64,000 bases of DNA from Pseudomonas extremorientalis (GTDB lineage Bacteria > Pseudomonadota > Gammaproteobacteria > Pseudomonadales > Pseudomonadaceae), in the NCBI RefSeq assembly GCF_001870465.1, contig NZ_MDGK01000017.1, positions 248,001 to 312,000 of the forward strand. The letters are read 5' to 3'. Below, piece by piece: positions 25,386-34,940 of this stretch. The notes beneath the pieces are model-generated. The model had not been told where the DNA came from. It saw only the letters and a list, made by a program, of their open reading frames with translations, and searched no databases. The stretch's first letter is position 1. The number at the start of each line of letters is the position of its first letter. The position numbers and the translations under genes were made by a program.

Positions 25386-27158
25386 ATGCACGCCTTGAGC
25401 AAGATACACATCAAGAACTTCCGCTCTTGCAAGCAAGTAATCCTGCCACTGGGCGATTTCACCCCACTGGTCGGTCAGAATAACGCAGGAAAATCCACCA
25501 TCCTCGACGCGATCAGATTAGTGCTTGCGCCCAAGGCATTTGCGAAGACAGACGCGAATGATCCGACTCAGCCCATCATCATTAGCGCCTGCGTATCCGG
25601 GATTACCGAGGAACTGATTGCGCAAATCCCTGAAGCCAAACATCAAGCAGCGATTACCCCTTACTGCATCAACGGTGATCTTTGGATAAGGATTTCTGCT
25701 TCGGGCTCAACCAAACCGACCACAGAGGTGTGGGGGAATGCTGATATAGATGAGCAAGGTCTGCCTACGTCGTGGCGCTCCTATCCGACGGGGTTGCCTC
25801 AAGCCATTTCGGCATTGTTACCTGAAGCGTTGCATATCCGCGCCATGGATGATGTCCAGGAAGACCTAGGCAAAGGCAAAGCTGGCAGCACAATTCGTGG
25901 GCTACTGGATGAAATCATGGCACCCATCCTCACTGCCCACCAAGAGGTTCAGGATGCACTCACAGCAGTCAGGAATATACTGGGATCCGACGGTGAGAAC
26001 CGATCCCCTCTGCTGAATGAGTTCGACACCAGCGCCACCAATGCCCTCTCAAGCTTCTTCCCTGGTTTGATGTTAAACCTGGACGTACCGTCAATCGACG
26101 TTAAGGAGTTTTTCAAGAGCGGTGATTTAAACGTGACCGATGAGATATCCGGTCAAACCAGACGATTCGACACTTTAGGAAGCGGTGCTCAGCGCGCAAT
26201 ACAAATGGCCTTGATCCGGCTCCTAGCCGACATCCGTAAAACCCGCGATCAAGACCTTTCTCGTCGTCTCTTGCTGATCGATGAACCCGAGGTTTTTCTG
26301 CACCCACAAGGTGTCAGGGGCCTTAGAGAAGCACTCCATGTGCTTTCAAAATCCGGCTACCAAGTTGTGTTCACGACCCATTCGCCATTGATGGTAAGCA
26401 GGGATAATGCGCCTGAAACGGTAATCGTGCGCCGCTCACGGGAGAACGGTTCCGAGGTTCGCATTCCTATGGGCACGGCGGTTGCTCAAGCTATAGCAGA
26501 GGCTCAAGCGCAATCTCGAACGCTTTTTGAGCTTGGAAACATTGCGGAGATCTATTTTGCCGAAAAGGTAATTTTGTGTGAGGGCAAAACTGACCAGAGG
26601 TTGCTACCCCTCATTTACGAGAAGCTCTATGGCGTTAGTCCGGAGCTTGAACGGATCTGTTTCGTTGCCCTTGGGAGTTGCACCGCTATACCTAAAGGAT
26701 TTTCTGTACTGACGGCAATGGGTATCAAATGTGGCGTGATCGCTGACTTGGATTTTGCTTTCACCCACGCTAGAGGCCCTTGGCTTCCGAAGGAATGCGA
26801 AGAGATGGATAACGTCAGATCTGCACTTCGGGTTGTCAGCCAAGCCGAAGGTTTCCAGCTCGGAGGAAATGGAATGCCTCAGAAATCCCAGAACGGAACT
26901 GCAGCGGATTGTTGGGCTGCCTTCGCGAGGCATGCTGACGGTCGACCGCTCGCAGATGCGGCTCATGAAGCCATGAAAGCAGGATTTTCAACTTGGGTCT
27001 GGCCGATGGGATGTATTGAGGATGCCTTGAGCATTGTGGAAAAAGGGGAAGCCGCAATCATTGCTCAGGAAGATAATATTCGAACCTGGCAGCCGGAGAC
27101 GATAGATCAAGAATATCCTGTTTTCCGCAGCACCCTTGATTGGATGCGAGCTCTCTGA
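25386..27158 (+). CDS. OLD-family ATP-dependent nuclease (AAA + TOPRIM)
   Basis: A 590-residue protein starting at the ATG at 25386, which has AAGGA upstream. The N-terminal ABC/SMC-like ATPase has Walker A GQNNAGKST (residues 30-38), a signature LGSGAQRAIQ and Walker B RRLLLIDEPEVFLHP, then an H-loop TTHSP. The C-terminal TOPRIM domain has the catalytic Glu399 in ILCEGKTD and a DLD motif near 454-456. OLD proteins are DNA nucleases first known from phage P2; class 2 members pair with a UvrD-like helicase in Gabija. No such helicase follows here, so this looks like a stand-alone OLD. Probably antiphage. Confidence 0.88.
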   Translation: MHALSKIHIKNFRSCKQVILPLGDFTPLVGQNNAGKSTILDAIRLVLAPKAFAKTDANDPTQPIIISACVSGITEELIAQIPEAKHQAAITPYCINGDLWIRISASGSTKPTTEVWGNADIDEQGLPTSWRSYPTGLPQAISALLPEALHIRAMDDVQEDLGKGKAGSTIRGLLDEIMAPILTAHQEVQDALTAVRNILGSDGENRSPLLNEFDTSATNALSSFFPGLMLNLDVPSIDVKEFFKSGDLNVTDEISGQTRRFDTLGSGAQRAIQMALIRLLADIRKTRDQDLSRRLLLIDEPEVFLHPQGVRGLREALHVLSKSGYQVVFTTHSPLMVSRDNAPETVIVRRSRENGSEVRIPMGTAVAQAIAEAQAQSRTLFELGNIAEIYFAEKVILCEGKTDQRLLPLIYEKLYGVSPELERICFVALGSCTAIPKGFSVLTAMGIKCGVIADLDFAFTHARGPWLPKECEEMDNVRSALRVVSQAEGFQLGGNGMPQKSQNGTAADCWAAFARHADGRPLADAAHEAMKAGFSTWVWPMGCIEDALSIVEKGEAAIIAQEDNIRTWQPETIDQEYPVFRSTLDWMRAL

Positions 27159-27823
27159 CCGGCTACGTTATCTTTATGCTTCCGCTTGGAAGCATAATCC
27201 AGCCTGCTTGCTGCCCTTCTGTAGCGATCCTACCTGGGGCTGCGAGCAGATCTGTTAGCCCGGTTAGGCACTTTGAAGATCGAGGTGAACGAGAGCGTCT
27301 TCGACGTAATCCATCCTGGCTCGTCAATGATTTGGGTGGCTTACCGCAGTGCTGGGCCACCGCGCATCAAACCTTGGCTGCGCTTGGTTTTCGCCCGGCA
27401 GGCGTCCACCCTTCGGCCATCTTGGCTGGCGCTATCCGCTGGCGCCCGAATCTTTTTTCCAGCATGTCAGGAACTGCGTAGCTAATCTGCGCAATCAGTC
27501 GCATCAAACCTCCCAATCCATCCAGCTTGCGGAACCTCCGCAGCCTGTCCCCTGGACATTAGCACCACTCTCCGCAGAGTGAGTGTGGCGTGAGCATGTG
27601 ATCTGACCTGGCTCAAAGCAGCCCGCCCCGACAGGCGTTGGTCTCTACTTTCAACAGAATCATCTCGCTATACTTCAAGAAGTGGCATAGTGCCGTCATG
27701 GCTATTTCAGCCTGTGGGCTGGCCTTGCTACTTGGCAGTAAAACCAACAGTAGACCTACAGGCCGCTGCGATGGATGCAGCGGCAGGATTTCAGAGGCTG
27801 CGGCCCCTTTGGATATTTGAGTT
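27159..27823. other. Gene-poor interval before hamA
   Basis: I see no convincing gene in these 665 bp. On the minus strand around 27345-27425 the stretch AAAACC...CAGCC...GGTTTG loosely resembles the island's dispersed hairpin element and may be a decayed copy. A short open frame beginning KIEVNESVFDVIHPGSS (about 27273) could be a gene remnant. The hamA promoter should lie at the right end. Confidence 0.35.
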
Positions 27824-28618
27824 ATGGATGGCGTCGTTTTCAAGCAAGTGGGTCAATACGCAATGTGCTGCATCGAGTCCTTCTCAGATGAGCTGAAGGA
27901 CACTCTCAGGGCAAATCTGACCAGGATATGCCATGGCGCCGATCAGGCGAGCCGGAGCATGGTGGTATTCAAATACGCGGCAACCTTGAAGTCATTCTGG
28001 GATCGCTATTCCAGCAAGGATCAGAATACTCGTACTGGGATGCTGGGAGAGTTGCTTGCGCATGTCGTAATACTCGAAATGCTCGACGATTTTGATGTCG
28101 TTTCGCCTTTCTTCAATATGGAAGAAAAACATATCCGGAAAGGTTTTGATCTCATTCTTTATCAACCCTCAACTGACGAGGTGTGGATTACGGAAGTGAA
28201 GTCGGGGGCAGCCGGAAAGAAAACCTCCTGTGCAGCCAGCAAATCCATGCTTGCCAAAGCACGTGATGACCTTAAGGGCCGACTCGCTGAATCAGAAATG
28301 AATCATTGGCTGAACGCCATGAATGCCGCGCAGAAATCCATCAACGATAAGAAAAGCTACAAAGAATCTGTGCTCGCCATCCTGGGCATGGAGGGTGACA
28401 AAGCTTACGGGAATTCTGCCGTACCATCAGACAATAACGTGGTCTTGGTTTCTGCTTTATTCAATGATGTCTCGCACAAGGTTATGGAGACAAGTATTGC
28501 GGACTTTACCACTACCCTAACAGCGACTCCTATCTTCAAAACTGTCTTGGTATTATCCCTCCATAAGGGAACACTTCAGAAACTGGAAGACTTTCTCCGC
28601 GCCGAGGCAGGATGCTAA
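27824..28618 (+). CDS. hamA: Hachiman defence protein HamA (DUF1837 nuclease)
   Basis: A 264-residue protein of the DUF1837/HamA family. The PD-(D/E)xK-type active site is visible: Glu76 in MLGELLAHVV, Asp109 in RKGFDLILY, and Glu124-x-Lys126 in VWITEVKSG. HamA is the nuclease effector of Hachiman and is held inactive by the helicase HamB until it senses altered DNA. The ATG at 27824 is the first start after an in-frame stop; its ribosome site is weak. The stop codon directly abuts the hamB start (TAAATG), so the two are co-expressed. Confidence 0.92.
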   Translation: MDGVVFKQVGQYAMCCIESFSDELKDTLRANLTRICHGADQASRSMVVFKYAATLKSFWDRYSSKDQNTRTGMLGELLAHVVILEMLDDFDVVSPFFNMEEKHIRKGFDLILYQPSTDEVWITEVKSGAAGKKTSCAASKSMLAKARDDLKGRLAESEMNHWLNAMNAAQKSINDKKSYKESVLAILGMEGDKAYGNSAVPSDNNVVLVSALFNDVSHKVMETSIADFTTTLTATPIFKTVLVLSLHKGTLQKLEDFLRAEAGC

Positions 28619-31099
28619 ATGCAAGAGCTAACTATCAAGGAATTGGCAAAAACCCGTTTCAAAGACATTTACATGGAGCTTCTCCGTGGCAGCGAGATGT
28701 CCGACGGGGATACTGTTAAGCTGCTTGCGATTGCAGTCCTGCTCCTCAACCACAAAGCGCCTGAAATAAAGCGTTTAGGTTATAGGGTGACTTTATTTTA
28801 TGGCAATCTGACGGGGAGATACGAGCCGCTTTATGACGTATCTATCAATAGTGGGCTATTACCTGTCTCTGCTGTTCTCGGTAAATCTTTTGAGAAAGAT
28901 GAAAGGCTAAGTAGGTCATTCATTCAAAATATTGTGAGTAGTTACGTAGACACATTCCGTGATCAGGGGATGGTGCTTACGGAGCAGCAGGATACTCTGA
29001 GAACTTTCGTCCAGGACGAATATGAGAACTCGTCAGTAGTCATTGCCCCGACGTCCTACGGGAAGTCTGAGCTCATTATCAAATCTGTCAAAGACAACCC
29101 CTCTAAACGCATCCTTATCTTGGTGCCATCGAAAGCTTTGCTCGCCCAGACGAAGAAGCGCCTGATTTATTCAGATATTCCAAAGTTGGGCAAGGTGGTG
29201 ACGCATCCGGAGATGTATTCGCCCGAGCGAAACAATCGAACGTTTGTGCTTACACAAGAGCGCCTGAATCGACTACTAAACGAATACAGTGGTCTGTACT
29301 TCGATATGGTGTTTGTGGACGAGGCTCACAACCTCCTTCAGGGCGACAGTCGCAATGAACTATTGGCGACTATGCTATGCATCCTAGGCGCTAGGAATTC
29401 TCAGACTTCATTTAAGTTTTTGACTCCTTTCCTTTGTAACGAGCTTAACGTTCGAGTTCGTTACCTTGATATGACACCCAAGGGCTTCAGGGTAGATGAA
29501 TACATCAAGTCTGAGCGCTTCTACACCAGAGACTTCAGGACTGGGAAGAACGACGGCAAGCTGAAACTCTACGACCATTTCCTCAACCAATGGTTGGAAA
29601 TCGACAGAAAGCACAAGAATTGCTTCGACCTGATCAAGCGCGAATCGTTAGCCAAGAATATTATTTATGGCAACACCAAAAAGAAAATTGAGCAGTTCGC
29701 CGTCGAGCTCGCCAACACTTTACCTGATATCGACTGCCCATTAGTTCAGCGAGCTTGTGATGAGCTTGAGGAGACATTCGATAAGCGATATAGGCTGATT
29801 TCATGCTTGCGCAGGGGAGTGATGTACCACCACGGCTCGATCCCGGACACCATACGACTGTATTTGGAAAACCTGTTCCACCAGTCAAAGGCGATGAAGT
29901 ATCTGGTCTGCAACTCCACTCTGCTTGAAGGCGTAAATCTTCCTATTGAGCGCCTGTTTATTTTTGACTATTCAAAAGGCCGTGGAAATCTGACCTCATC
30001 GCAATTCAAAAACCTAATCGGTCGTGTCAATAGATTTAGCGAGGTGTTCGCACCCGAAGCGGGCACCACGCTTAAAAAGTTAGAGTCAAGCATCTACCTT
30101 TTGGGTGTCGACGGCTTCACGAATAAGAAATCTAATCTTCAGACCTTCTATGAAAAAAACGTGAATGTTTCGAAGGTCGACGAAGACAGCGTAAGCAACG
30201 TTCTGCTTCAAGAGACTGCCATTTTGGATGGCCCAATGGCAGACCGGCATCGTGACGCTGTGGCAAGGCTGGAAAACCTCCAACCTGGCATAGTCACTGG
30301 TCAAGAGTGTGAGTATGTCAAGACGCAGGTTGGCCAGTTGCTGATCGCTAACAGTGTGAGTGAGATTGACGTGTTCGCCACTGAGGAGCAGATTGATAGC
30401 GCGATTAGTACGTCGGTTGAGGAATATGGTTTGATCGATAGCGCTGACCGCCTCCTGCTAGAAATCAAGTCTTGCTTTGTTGACAATTTCGATGATAAGA
30501 GAAAGTACAGTGACCTAAAGCGACTGCAAAACAAGGCTACTATAGATTTCTATGCTATGTTTTTGGACTGGAAACTGAAAAAATACAGCCTCAAGCAGAT
30601 ACTAAGGTACACATTAAAATATTGGCGCGAGCTTCCTGAGAAAAAGGGGACGGACTATGTGTATGTCGCAAACTGGGGTGATACTAAGTTTGGTAATAGC
30701 CAGTTTCCTTATTGGGTCAGAATTTCAACCAAGGATGATGTAGAAAGAGTCAATCTCGCTATCGTTCGTCTTAAGGAAGAAGATGATTTTTTCGACAACA
30801 AGATTTTTAAATTTGTTGAGGTGCTGAACGGGGTTGGGGCTATTGATCCAGCTTTTTATAAACGCATGAAATATGGCACCACGGATGACGCAAAAATCAA
30901 GCTAATCCGAGAGGGTTACAGTCGTGGTCTGTCCGAGCTGTTGCTTGATCGATACCCCCAGTATGTTCGCCTCGATAGAAATGGCGAGATCCAGGTTAGC
31001 TCTAGGGTCATTGGGTTGATGAGGGACAATGAAGAGAGCGACCTGCTCATCTTCGAAGCTCAGATGAACCTGAAAGCGGTTCCCGAGCCGGCGGCTTAA
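28619..31099 (+). CDS. hamB: Hachiman defence helicase HamB
   Basis: An 826-residue superfamily 2 helicase. Motif I is APTSYGKSEL (residues 143-152), motif II is VDEAHNLL (Asp234-Glu-Ala-His), and motif VI is NLIGRVNRFSE (about 466-476). The long C-terminal half has no motif I recognise and probably contacts HamA. HamB monitors DNA and releases the HamA nuclease, leading to abortive DNA clearance. Codon use is A+T-richer than the core genes. A perfect 12-bp hairpin follows the stop. Together with hamA this is a complete Hachiman system. Confidence 0.93.
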   Translation: MQELTIKELAKTRFKDIYMELLRGSEMSDGDTVKLLAIAVLLLNHKAPEIKRLGYRVTLFYGNLTGRYEPLYDVSINSGLLPVSAVLGKSFEKDERLSRSFIQNIVSSYVDTFRDQGMVLTEQQDTLRTFVQDEYENSSVVIAPTSYGKSELIIKSVKDNPSKRILILVPSKALLAQTKKRLIYSDIPKLGKVVTHPEMYSPERNNRTFVLTQERLNRLLNEYSGLYFDMVFVDEAHNLLQGDSRNELLATMLCILGARNSQTSFKFLTPFLCNELNVRVRYLDMTPKGFRVDEYIKSERFYTRDFRTGKNDGKLKLYDHFLNQWLEIDRKHKNCFDLIKRESLAKNIIYGNTKKKIEQFAVELANTLPDIDCPLVQRACDELEETFDKRYRLISCLRRGVMYHHGSIPDTIRLYLENLFHQSKAMKYLVCNSTLLEGVNLPIERLFIFDYSKGRGNLTSSQFKNLIGRVNRFSEVFAPEAGTTLKKLESSIYLLGVDGFTNKKSNLQTFYEKNVNVSKVDEDSVSNVLLQETAILDGPMADRHRDAVARLENLQPGIVTGQECEYVKTQVGQLLIANSVSEIDVFATEEQIDSAISTSVEEYGLIDSADRLLLEIKSCFVDNFDDKRKYSDLKRLQNKATIDFYAMFLDWKLKKYSLKQILRYTLKYWRELPEKKGTDYVYVANWGDTKFGNSQFPYWVRISTKDDVERVNLAIVRLKEEDDFFDNKIFKFVEVLNGVGAIDPAFYKRMKYGTTDDAKIKLIREGYSRGLSELLLDRYPQYVRLDRNGEIQVSSRVIGLMRDNEESDLLIFEAQMNLKAVPEPAA

Positions 31100-31125
31100 C
31101 CCTCCCAGGTATTGCTGAGATCGTC

Positions 31126-31156
31126 CGACCCTCTTGGTCTATGGCCAAGAGGGTCG
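31126..31156. terminator. Hairpin after hamB
   Basis: CGACCCTCTTGG-TCTATGG-CCAAGAGGGTCG is a perfect 12-bp stem starting 26 bp after the hamB stop. It lacks a T run, so it may be a message-stabilising or Rho-linked structure rather than an intrinsic terminator. Confidence 0.6.
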
Positions 31157-31337
31157 TGACATCCTCTCGTTTGCCGCTTTAAGTGCGATATCAAAGAGCC
31201 ACTTGCCACGTGACACTGCGCCATAGCTGAGGCAGGATTAGGGTGCCCAAGCACCTTCGTGCTCGCCATATAGGGGGCAGCGTTGGCTCGCATGGAGCAC
31301 TTATCTTTCCACAGCTGTTCACGCAAATGGAGTTCAC

Positions 31338-31625
31338 ATGGCTGTAACGCTGAAACGCTCGAACCTTCAGACTGATGTCTATACCTACACTTGGGCTCGG
31401 GATGAAGGGGACTCGCCTTATGCTGGCATTCAGGATCGTCGTCAGGTAGACAAGGACGAAGGCTACGAAGTCCTGTACTTCCTGGAGCAACTCCTGAACA
31501 AGCACGACAAGAAAAAGGTTACTGAGCTGCATGCCGCAGAAGACGCCCTTCATCACAAAGACTTGAGCAAGGTCACTGATCGGGTTGACCTCACCGCAGG
31601 GGTTGAGAAAATCCTGGGCTGGTAA
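31338..31625 (+). CDS. Small hypothetical protein
   Basis: A 95-residue charged, soluble protein (MAVTLKRSNLQTDVYTYTWAR at the start, VEKILGW at the end) with a good GGAG site before the ATG. No domain is recognised. It stands alone between Hachiman and the next gene group, followed by a copy of the island's hairpin element in the opposite orientation. It could be a DNA-mimic-like or regulatory protein by its acidity, but that is a guess. Confidence 0.6.
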   Translation: MAVTLKRSNLQTDVYTYTWARDEGDSPYAGIQDRRQVDKDEGYEVLYFLEQLLNKHDKKKVTELHAAEDALHHKDLSKVTDRVDLTAGVEKILGW

Positions 31626-31703
31626 ACAAAGCTGATGCGTACGCGGGGCATGCGGGATATCTTCATAACTGCAGCTTAATGGCGATGATGCCGTTGCAGT
31701 TTT

Positions 31704-31823
31704 GGGCTTGCCCCCGCTGGGGTACGGCTGTCGTAAACCAAACCCTGGCTTCGCCAGGTTTTGGCCCTGCGGGCTTCCATCCTCAAGCCTCTGGCACATC
31801 CCGAGCCGGCGCGCTCCGCTTGC
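31704..31823 (-). repeat. Dispersed three-hairpin element, copy A
   Basis: Read on the minus strand: a GCAAGCGGAGCGCG head, GGATGGAAGCCCGCAGGGC (small stem GCCC/GGGC), a central hairpin at 31738-31764 with stem CCAAAACC/GGGTTTGG around GCGAAGC, then TTACGACAGCC and a third hairpin CCCC-AGC-GGGG. It shares these blocks with copies at 52281, 57397, 58740 and 62400. The host interval 31626-32085 is otherwise gene-free. Confidence 0.8.
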
Positions 31824-32085
31824 GTTCATGGCAGATACCCGAGCCCCCCTCTTAGATACTCCCCGCGTAACCGGCCTAGGGCTGCCGCTCGCGCAGCCTA
31901 TTGCAGAGTTAATTTCCCTGACCTATGATCGGCCCAGGCGGTGATGGTCGCCTGGCGCCTGTTTCGCGAAGCAATAGCCCATCGTAGATACATCCCTCGT
32001 TTTACATCGGCATGTCCCTAACCCGACGCTGCCCGGTGAACAGGCAATCGGTAACCAAAGCGTCTATGGTTTTGGAGACATTGCT

Positions 32086-32907
32086 ATGTCCGATTTTTCC
32101 CCGCTCAACATTTTCAAATCTCAAGCCAAGCAGCTCGCTCGTGATCAGGACGTAAAGCTTTCTGTCGCTCAAGAGACCCTCGCACGGAAAGCTGGCTTTG
32201 CTGATTACCACGAGCTCGCTGTGGTCGCTCAGCGGAACCCCGAGGATCCGCGCTTGATGATGGCTGTCTTTGGGATCAAGGATTTTGACGACGCGATCCA
32301 CGAGGACGATGTTTACTCGGATCTGGATCAGGAGTTGGAAGATCAGCTGTCCGGTGCGATTGCGGAGACAAATGCAAGCGGATTCACGGTGGACGCCTTG
32401 ACGGTCGATGCTACTCAATACGCCGACTCAACCGGGATACTGAGCTTGGGAGTTTCGCTGACCTATCAGGGCGAGCAAGACCAAGATCGGGTGTATCACG
32501 GTGCAGCATTCTTCCTTAACGCCACAGTCGAGTTGCTTCGCCGTGATGGTAAGTGGTTGCTTGCAGAGGATGGCGTATCCATCTCCAGTATGGAATCAGA
32601 TGCTGATCGAGATCGTAGATCTGAGCACGAATATTGGGCTCAGGTGGAAGAGGCTCGAAACAGCAACCGCATGTCCATGGCGCAAGCACTCGCAAGCGAG
32701 CTGGGGATATCGGTCGAAGATGGCGAGCTCTTGGCGGGATCAGAGATCACCACCAACGAGTCGGATGATGGTCTCGTGTACAGCTACTGGATCAATTTTG
32801 AACCTGAAGCTGAAGGCGAACTGAGGGCAGACCTGCTAGCGCGTTTTGGCTCGCTCGAGTACGAGCTACACGTAAACTTCTTCGATGATGTTGAACACGA
32901 GTTCTGA
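32086..32907 (+). CDS. Hypothetical acidic protein with glyoxalase-associated-like N-terminal segment
   Basis: A 273-residue protein. The first 45 residues (SQAKQLARDQDVKLSVAQETLAR, then GFADYHELAVVAQ) resemble a short helical segment found on plasmid and island proteins, where it precedes unrelated domains. The rest is strongly acidic and without known motif. GGAG precedes the ATG. Its 3' end lies against the DUF3800 gene, whose longest reading would overlap it, so the two are probably one transcript. Function unknown. Confidence 0.65.
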   Translation: MSDFSPLNIFKSQAKQLARDQDVKLSVAQETLARKAGFADYHELAVVAQRNPEDPRLMMAVFGIKDFDDAIHEDDVYSDLDQELEDQLSGAIAETNASGFTVDALTVDATQYADSTGILSLGVSLTYQGEQDQDRVYHGAAFFLNATVELLRRDGKWLLAEDGVSISSMESDADRDRRSEHEYWAQVEEARNSNRMSMAQALASELGISVEDGELLAGSEITTNESDDGLVYSYWINFEPEAEGELRADLLARFGSLEYELHVNFFDDVEHEF

Positions 32908-32980
32908 TATCGATGAGGTGGTGGCCAGCTTCATGCTGGCCATTCAGGACTCCACGAAGGCAGAAACGCAGGGTAGCGAA

Positions 32981-34081
32981 ATGACAACAATCTACTTCGA
33001 CGAATCAGGCAACACAGGACGTCAGCTGGCCGATCTCGACCAACCACTGTTTATCCTCGGCTCCTGTGACTTCAACGCTGAAGAGTGTGAGCGATTGCTC
33101 CGCCCACTGCGCTCCAGGCAGGCGCCTGAAATCCACTTCAAAAAGCTTCGAAAGACTGGGCGGGGGCAAGATCGGGTCATTGAGCTATTTCGGTCTGGTC
33201 TAGTGACGCCTGAGCGCTTCAAGGCACAGGTGTTTCACAAGCGGTTCATGCTGCTGACCAAGGTGATCGATGACCTCCTGGAGCCGCTGCTTTACTACCA
33301 ATTCGACTTCAACCTCTATGAGAATGGCCAGAACATCGCTTTGAGCAACATGATCTTCGCTTGCCTTCCACTCGCAGTGGGAGATGCCTGCTTTGATCAA
33401 TTTCTTTCTTTCTACTACGACATGTGCGGCGAGAAGAGCGAGGAAGCTATCACCGCGTTCTACGAGTATTTAGAGGTGATGAAAGAAGCTGCCGCACAGA
33501 GCACGCTGCCGATGGAGTGGGAGCTTGAGATGCTGTCAATGAGCTCGATGATTGTTCGGGATGCCCTCGAAGAGCTGCCCAAGAGTACCTTCAACCCTGC
33601 GATCCCGGCGTTCTTTTCACTGTGTGTTGAATGGGGAAGGCAGCACGCCCGGTTCGACGCGATATGCGATGACTCGGAGCCCCTGGAACGTCAGGCCGAT
33701 TTTTTCAAGGCAATCGCCGAGCTCGAAGAGCAGGCTGAAGAGCAACAAGTGATCGGTTTCGGAAACGCCCAGATTGAGTTGCCCCTGAGACTGAATACGT
33801 TGACCTTCAGCGCCTCACACGACTCTGATGGTATTCAGCTTACCGACGTGCTCACTAGCGCACTCTCGTATTACTACACCAAGCGGCAGAAGGGTGAAAC
33901 AGACGATGAGTTCTTCATCAAGCTGGACAGCCTAGGCTTTCTGCATGATTTCGTCAGTGGATGTGTTTGGCCTACAACAGATGTAACCCCTGAAGCACTT
34001 GGAAGGGCGGGTGATGAAGGTGGGCACAACCCAGCGAACGCATTCGCTGACTTTATGATGGCACGAGACAGGCAAGATTAG
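32981..34081 (+). CDS. DUF3800 domain protein (RNase H-like fold)
   Basis: A 366-residue protein from the ATG at 32981; the frame is open to an ATG at 32885 inside the previous gene. The DUF3800 hallmarks are the N-terminal YFDESGNTG (residues 5-13), the EIHFKKLRKTGRG segment, and the C-terminal SHDSDGIQLTDVLTSALSYY, whose acidic residues and Gln/Asp pattern suit a metal-dependent RNase H-like active site. DUF3800 proteins occur widely in mobile elements and defence islands, and their activity is not settled. It is followed by a sirtuin gene in the same direction, with a 52-bp gap. Confidence 0.8.
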   Translation: MTTIYFDESGNTGRQLADLDQPLFILGSCDFNAEECERLLRPLRSRQAPEIHFKKLRKTGRGQDRVIELFRSGLVTPERFKAQVFHKRFMLLTKVIDDLLEPLLYYQFDFNLYENGQNIALSNMIFACLPLAVGDACFDQFLSFYYDMCGEKSEEAITAFYEYLEVMKEAAAQSTLPMEWELEMLSMSSMIVRDALEELPKSTFNPAIPAFFSLCVEWGRQHARFDAICDDSEPLERQADFFKAIAELEEQAEEQQVIGFGNAQIELPLRLNTLTFSASHDSDGIQLTDVLTSALSYYYTKRQKGETDDEFFIKLDSLGFLHDFVSGCVWPTTDVTPEALGRAGDEGGHNPANAFADFMMARDRQD

Positions 34082-34133
34082 CACCGGGCCATAATGGCGG
34101 CACCCAAATGAGATCCGATTCTAAGGAATGCTT

Positions 34134-34901
34134 ATGATCACCAGCTCCCTCGCTGAGCAATTGCGTAACGCTCAGCATGTCGTTGTCTTCACAGGCGCTG
34201 GTGTATCAGTAGAAAGCGGCATCCCAACATTCCGAGATGCTTTGACTGGGCTGTGGGAGCGGTTTGATCCTGCACAGCTCGCCACCAGCGACGCATTCCG
34301 AGCTGATCCATCACTGTGTTGGGGATGGTATGAATGGCGCCGGAATAAGGTTCTGCAGGCGCAGCCAAATGGAGCCCATCTCGCTATCGCCGAACTGGCC
34401 AGGTACGTACCCAAGCTCACTGTCGTGACTCAGAATGTTGATGACCTTCATGAACGGGCAGGCAGCCGGGACGTATCCCATCTGCATGGCAGCCTGCACT
34501 CGCCTCGGTGTATCGATTGCCGGCTTGCTTATACGTTGCCCCTCACGTCCGAAGCTCTGCCTGAGGGCGGGAGTCGGATTGAGCCGCCACGATGCTCTGC
34601 ATGTGATGGATATGTTCGACCTGGAGTCGTTTGGTTTGGTGAGATGCTGCCAGAGGACGCTTGGAGTGCAGGAATCGCAGCAGCAGCGGAATGCGATGTC
34701 TTCCTGTCGATTGGTACGTCCGGGATTGTTTATCCGGCAGCAGAGCTTCCGCTACGCGCGTTGGGACGTGGCGCGACTGTTGTTCACATTAATCCTGCGC
34801 GGTTTGATATCAGCGGTCAGGAGCACTTTCTCGAAGGCCCTGCCTCTGTGATGATGCAGAGCCTGCTTCGCGAAGCCTTTGGCGACCATCCTGTCTCGTA
34901 G
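34134..34901 (+). CDS. SIR2-family NAD-dependent protein deacylase
   Basis: A 255-residue sirtuin. Motifs: GAGVSVESGIPTFR (residues 21-34) and TQNVDDLHE (99-107) for NAD, catalytic His118 in HLHGSL, a zinc site formed by Cys126/Cys129 and Cys154/Cys157, and GVVWFGE (164-170). The start at 34134 is set by AAGGA six bases upstream. The intact zinc site and catalytic His point to a CobB-like deacylase. SIR2 domains also serve as NAD-depleting effectors in Thoeris and DSR systems, but those usually carry extra sensor domains, absent here. Location after DUF3800 in a defence island leaves a defence role open. Confidence 0.88.
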   Translation: MITSSLAEQLRNAQHVVVFTGAGVSVESGIPTFRDALTGLWERFDPAQLATSDAFRADPSLCWGWYEWRRNKVLQAQPNGAHLAIAELARYVPKLTVVTQNVDDLHERAGSRDVSHLHGSLHSPRCIDCRLAYTLPLTSEALPEGGSRIEPPRCSACDGYVRPGVVWFGEMLPEDAWSAGIAAAAECDVFLSIGTSGIVYPAAELPLRALGRGATVVHINPARFDISGQEHFLEGPASVMMQSLLREAFGDHPVS

Positions 34902-34940
34902 TCTATGACGATTGAAACTAAAAGAGCCGCGAACATAGAA

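Noticed and set aside
27345..27425. A sixth copy of the dispersed hairpin element on the minus strand
   Set aside because: Only the AAAACC...GGTTTG stem is alike; the flanking GGATGGAAGCCC and GACAGCC blocks are missing, so it is not counted.
25386..31099. OLD nuclease plus helicase as Gabija
   Set aside because: The helicase is a DEAH-type HamB joined to HamA, not a UvrD-like GajB, and lies 1.5 kb away.
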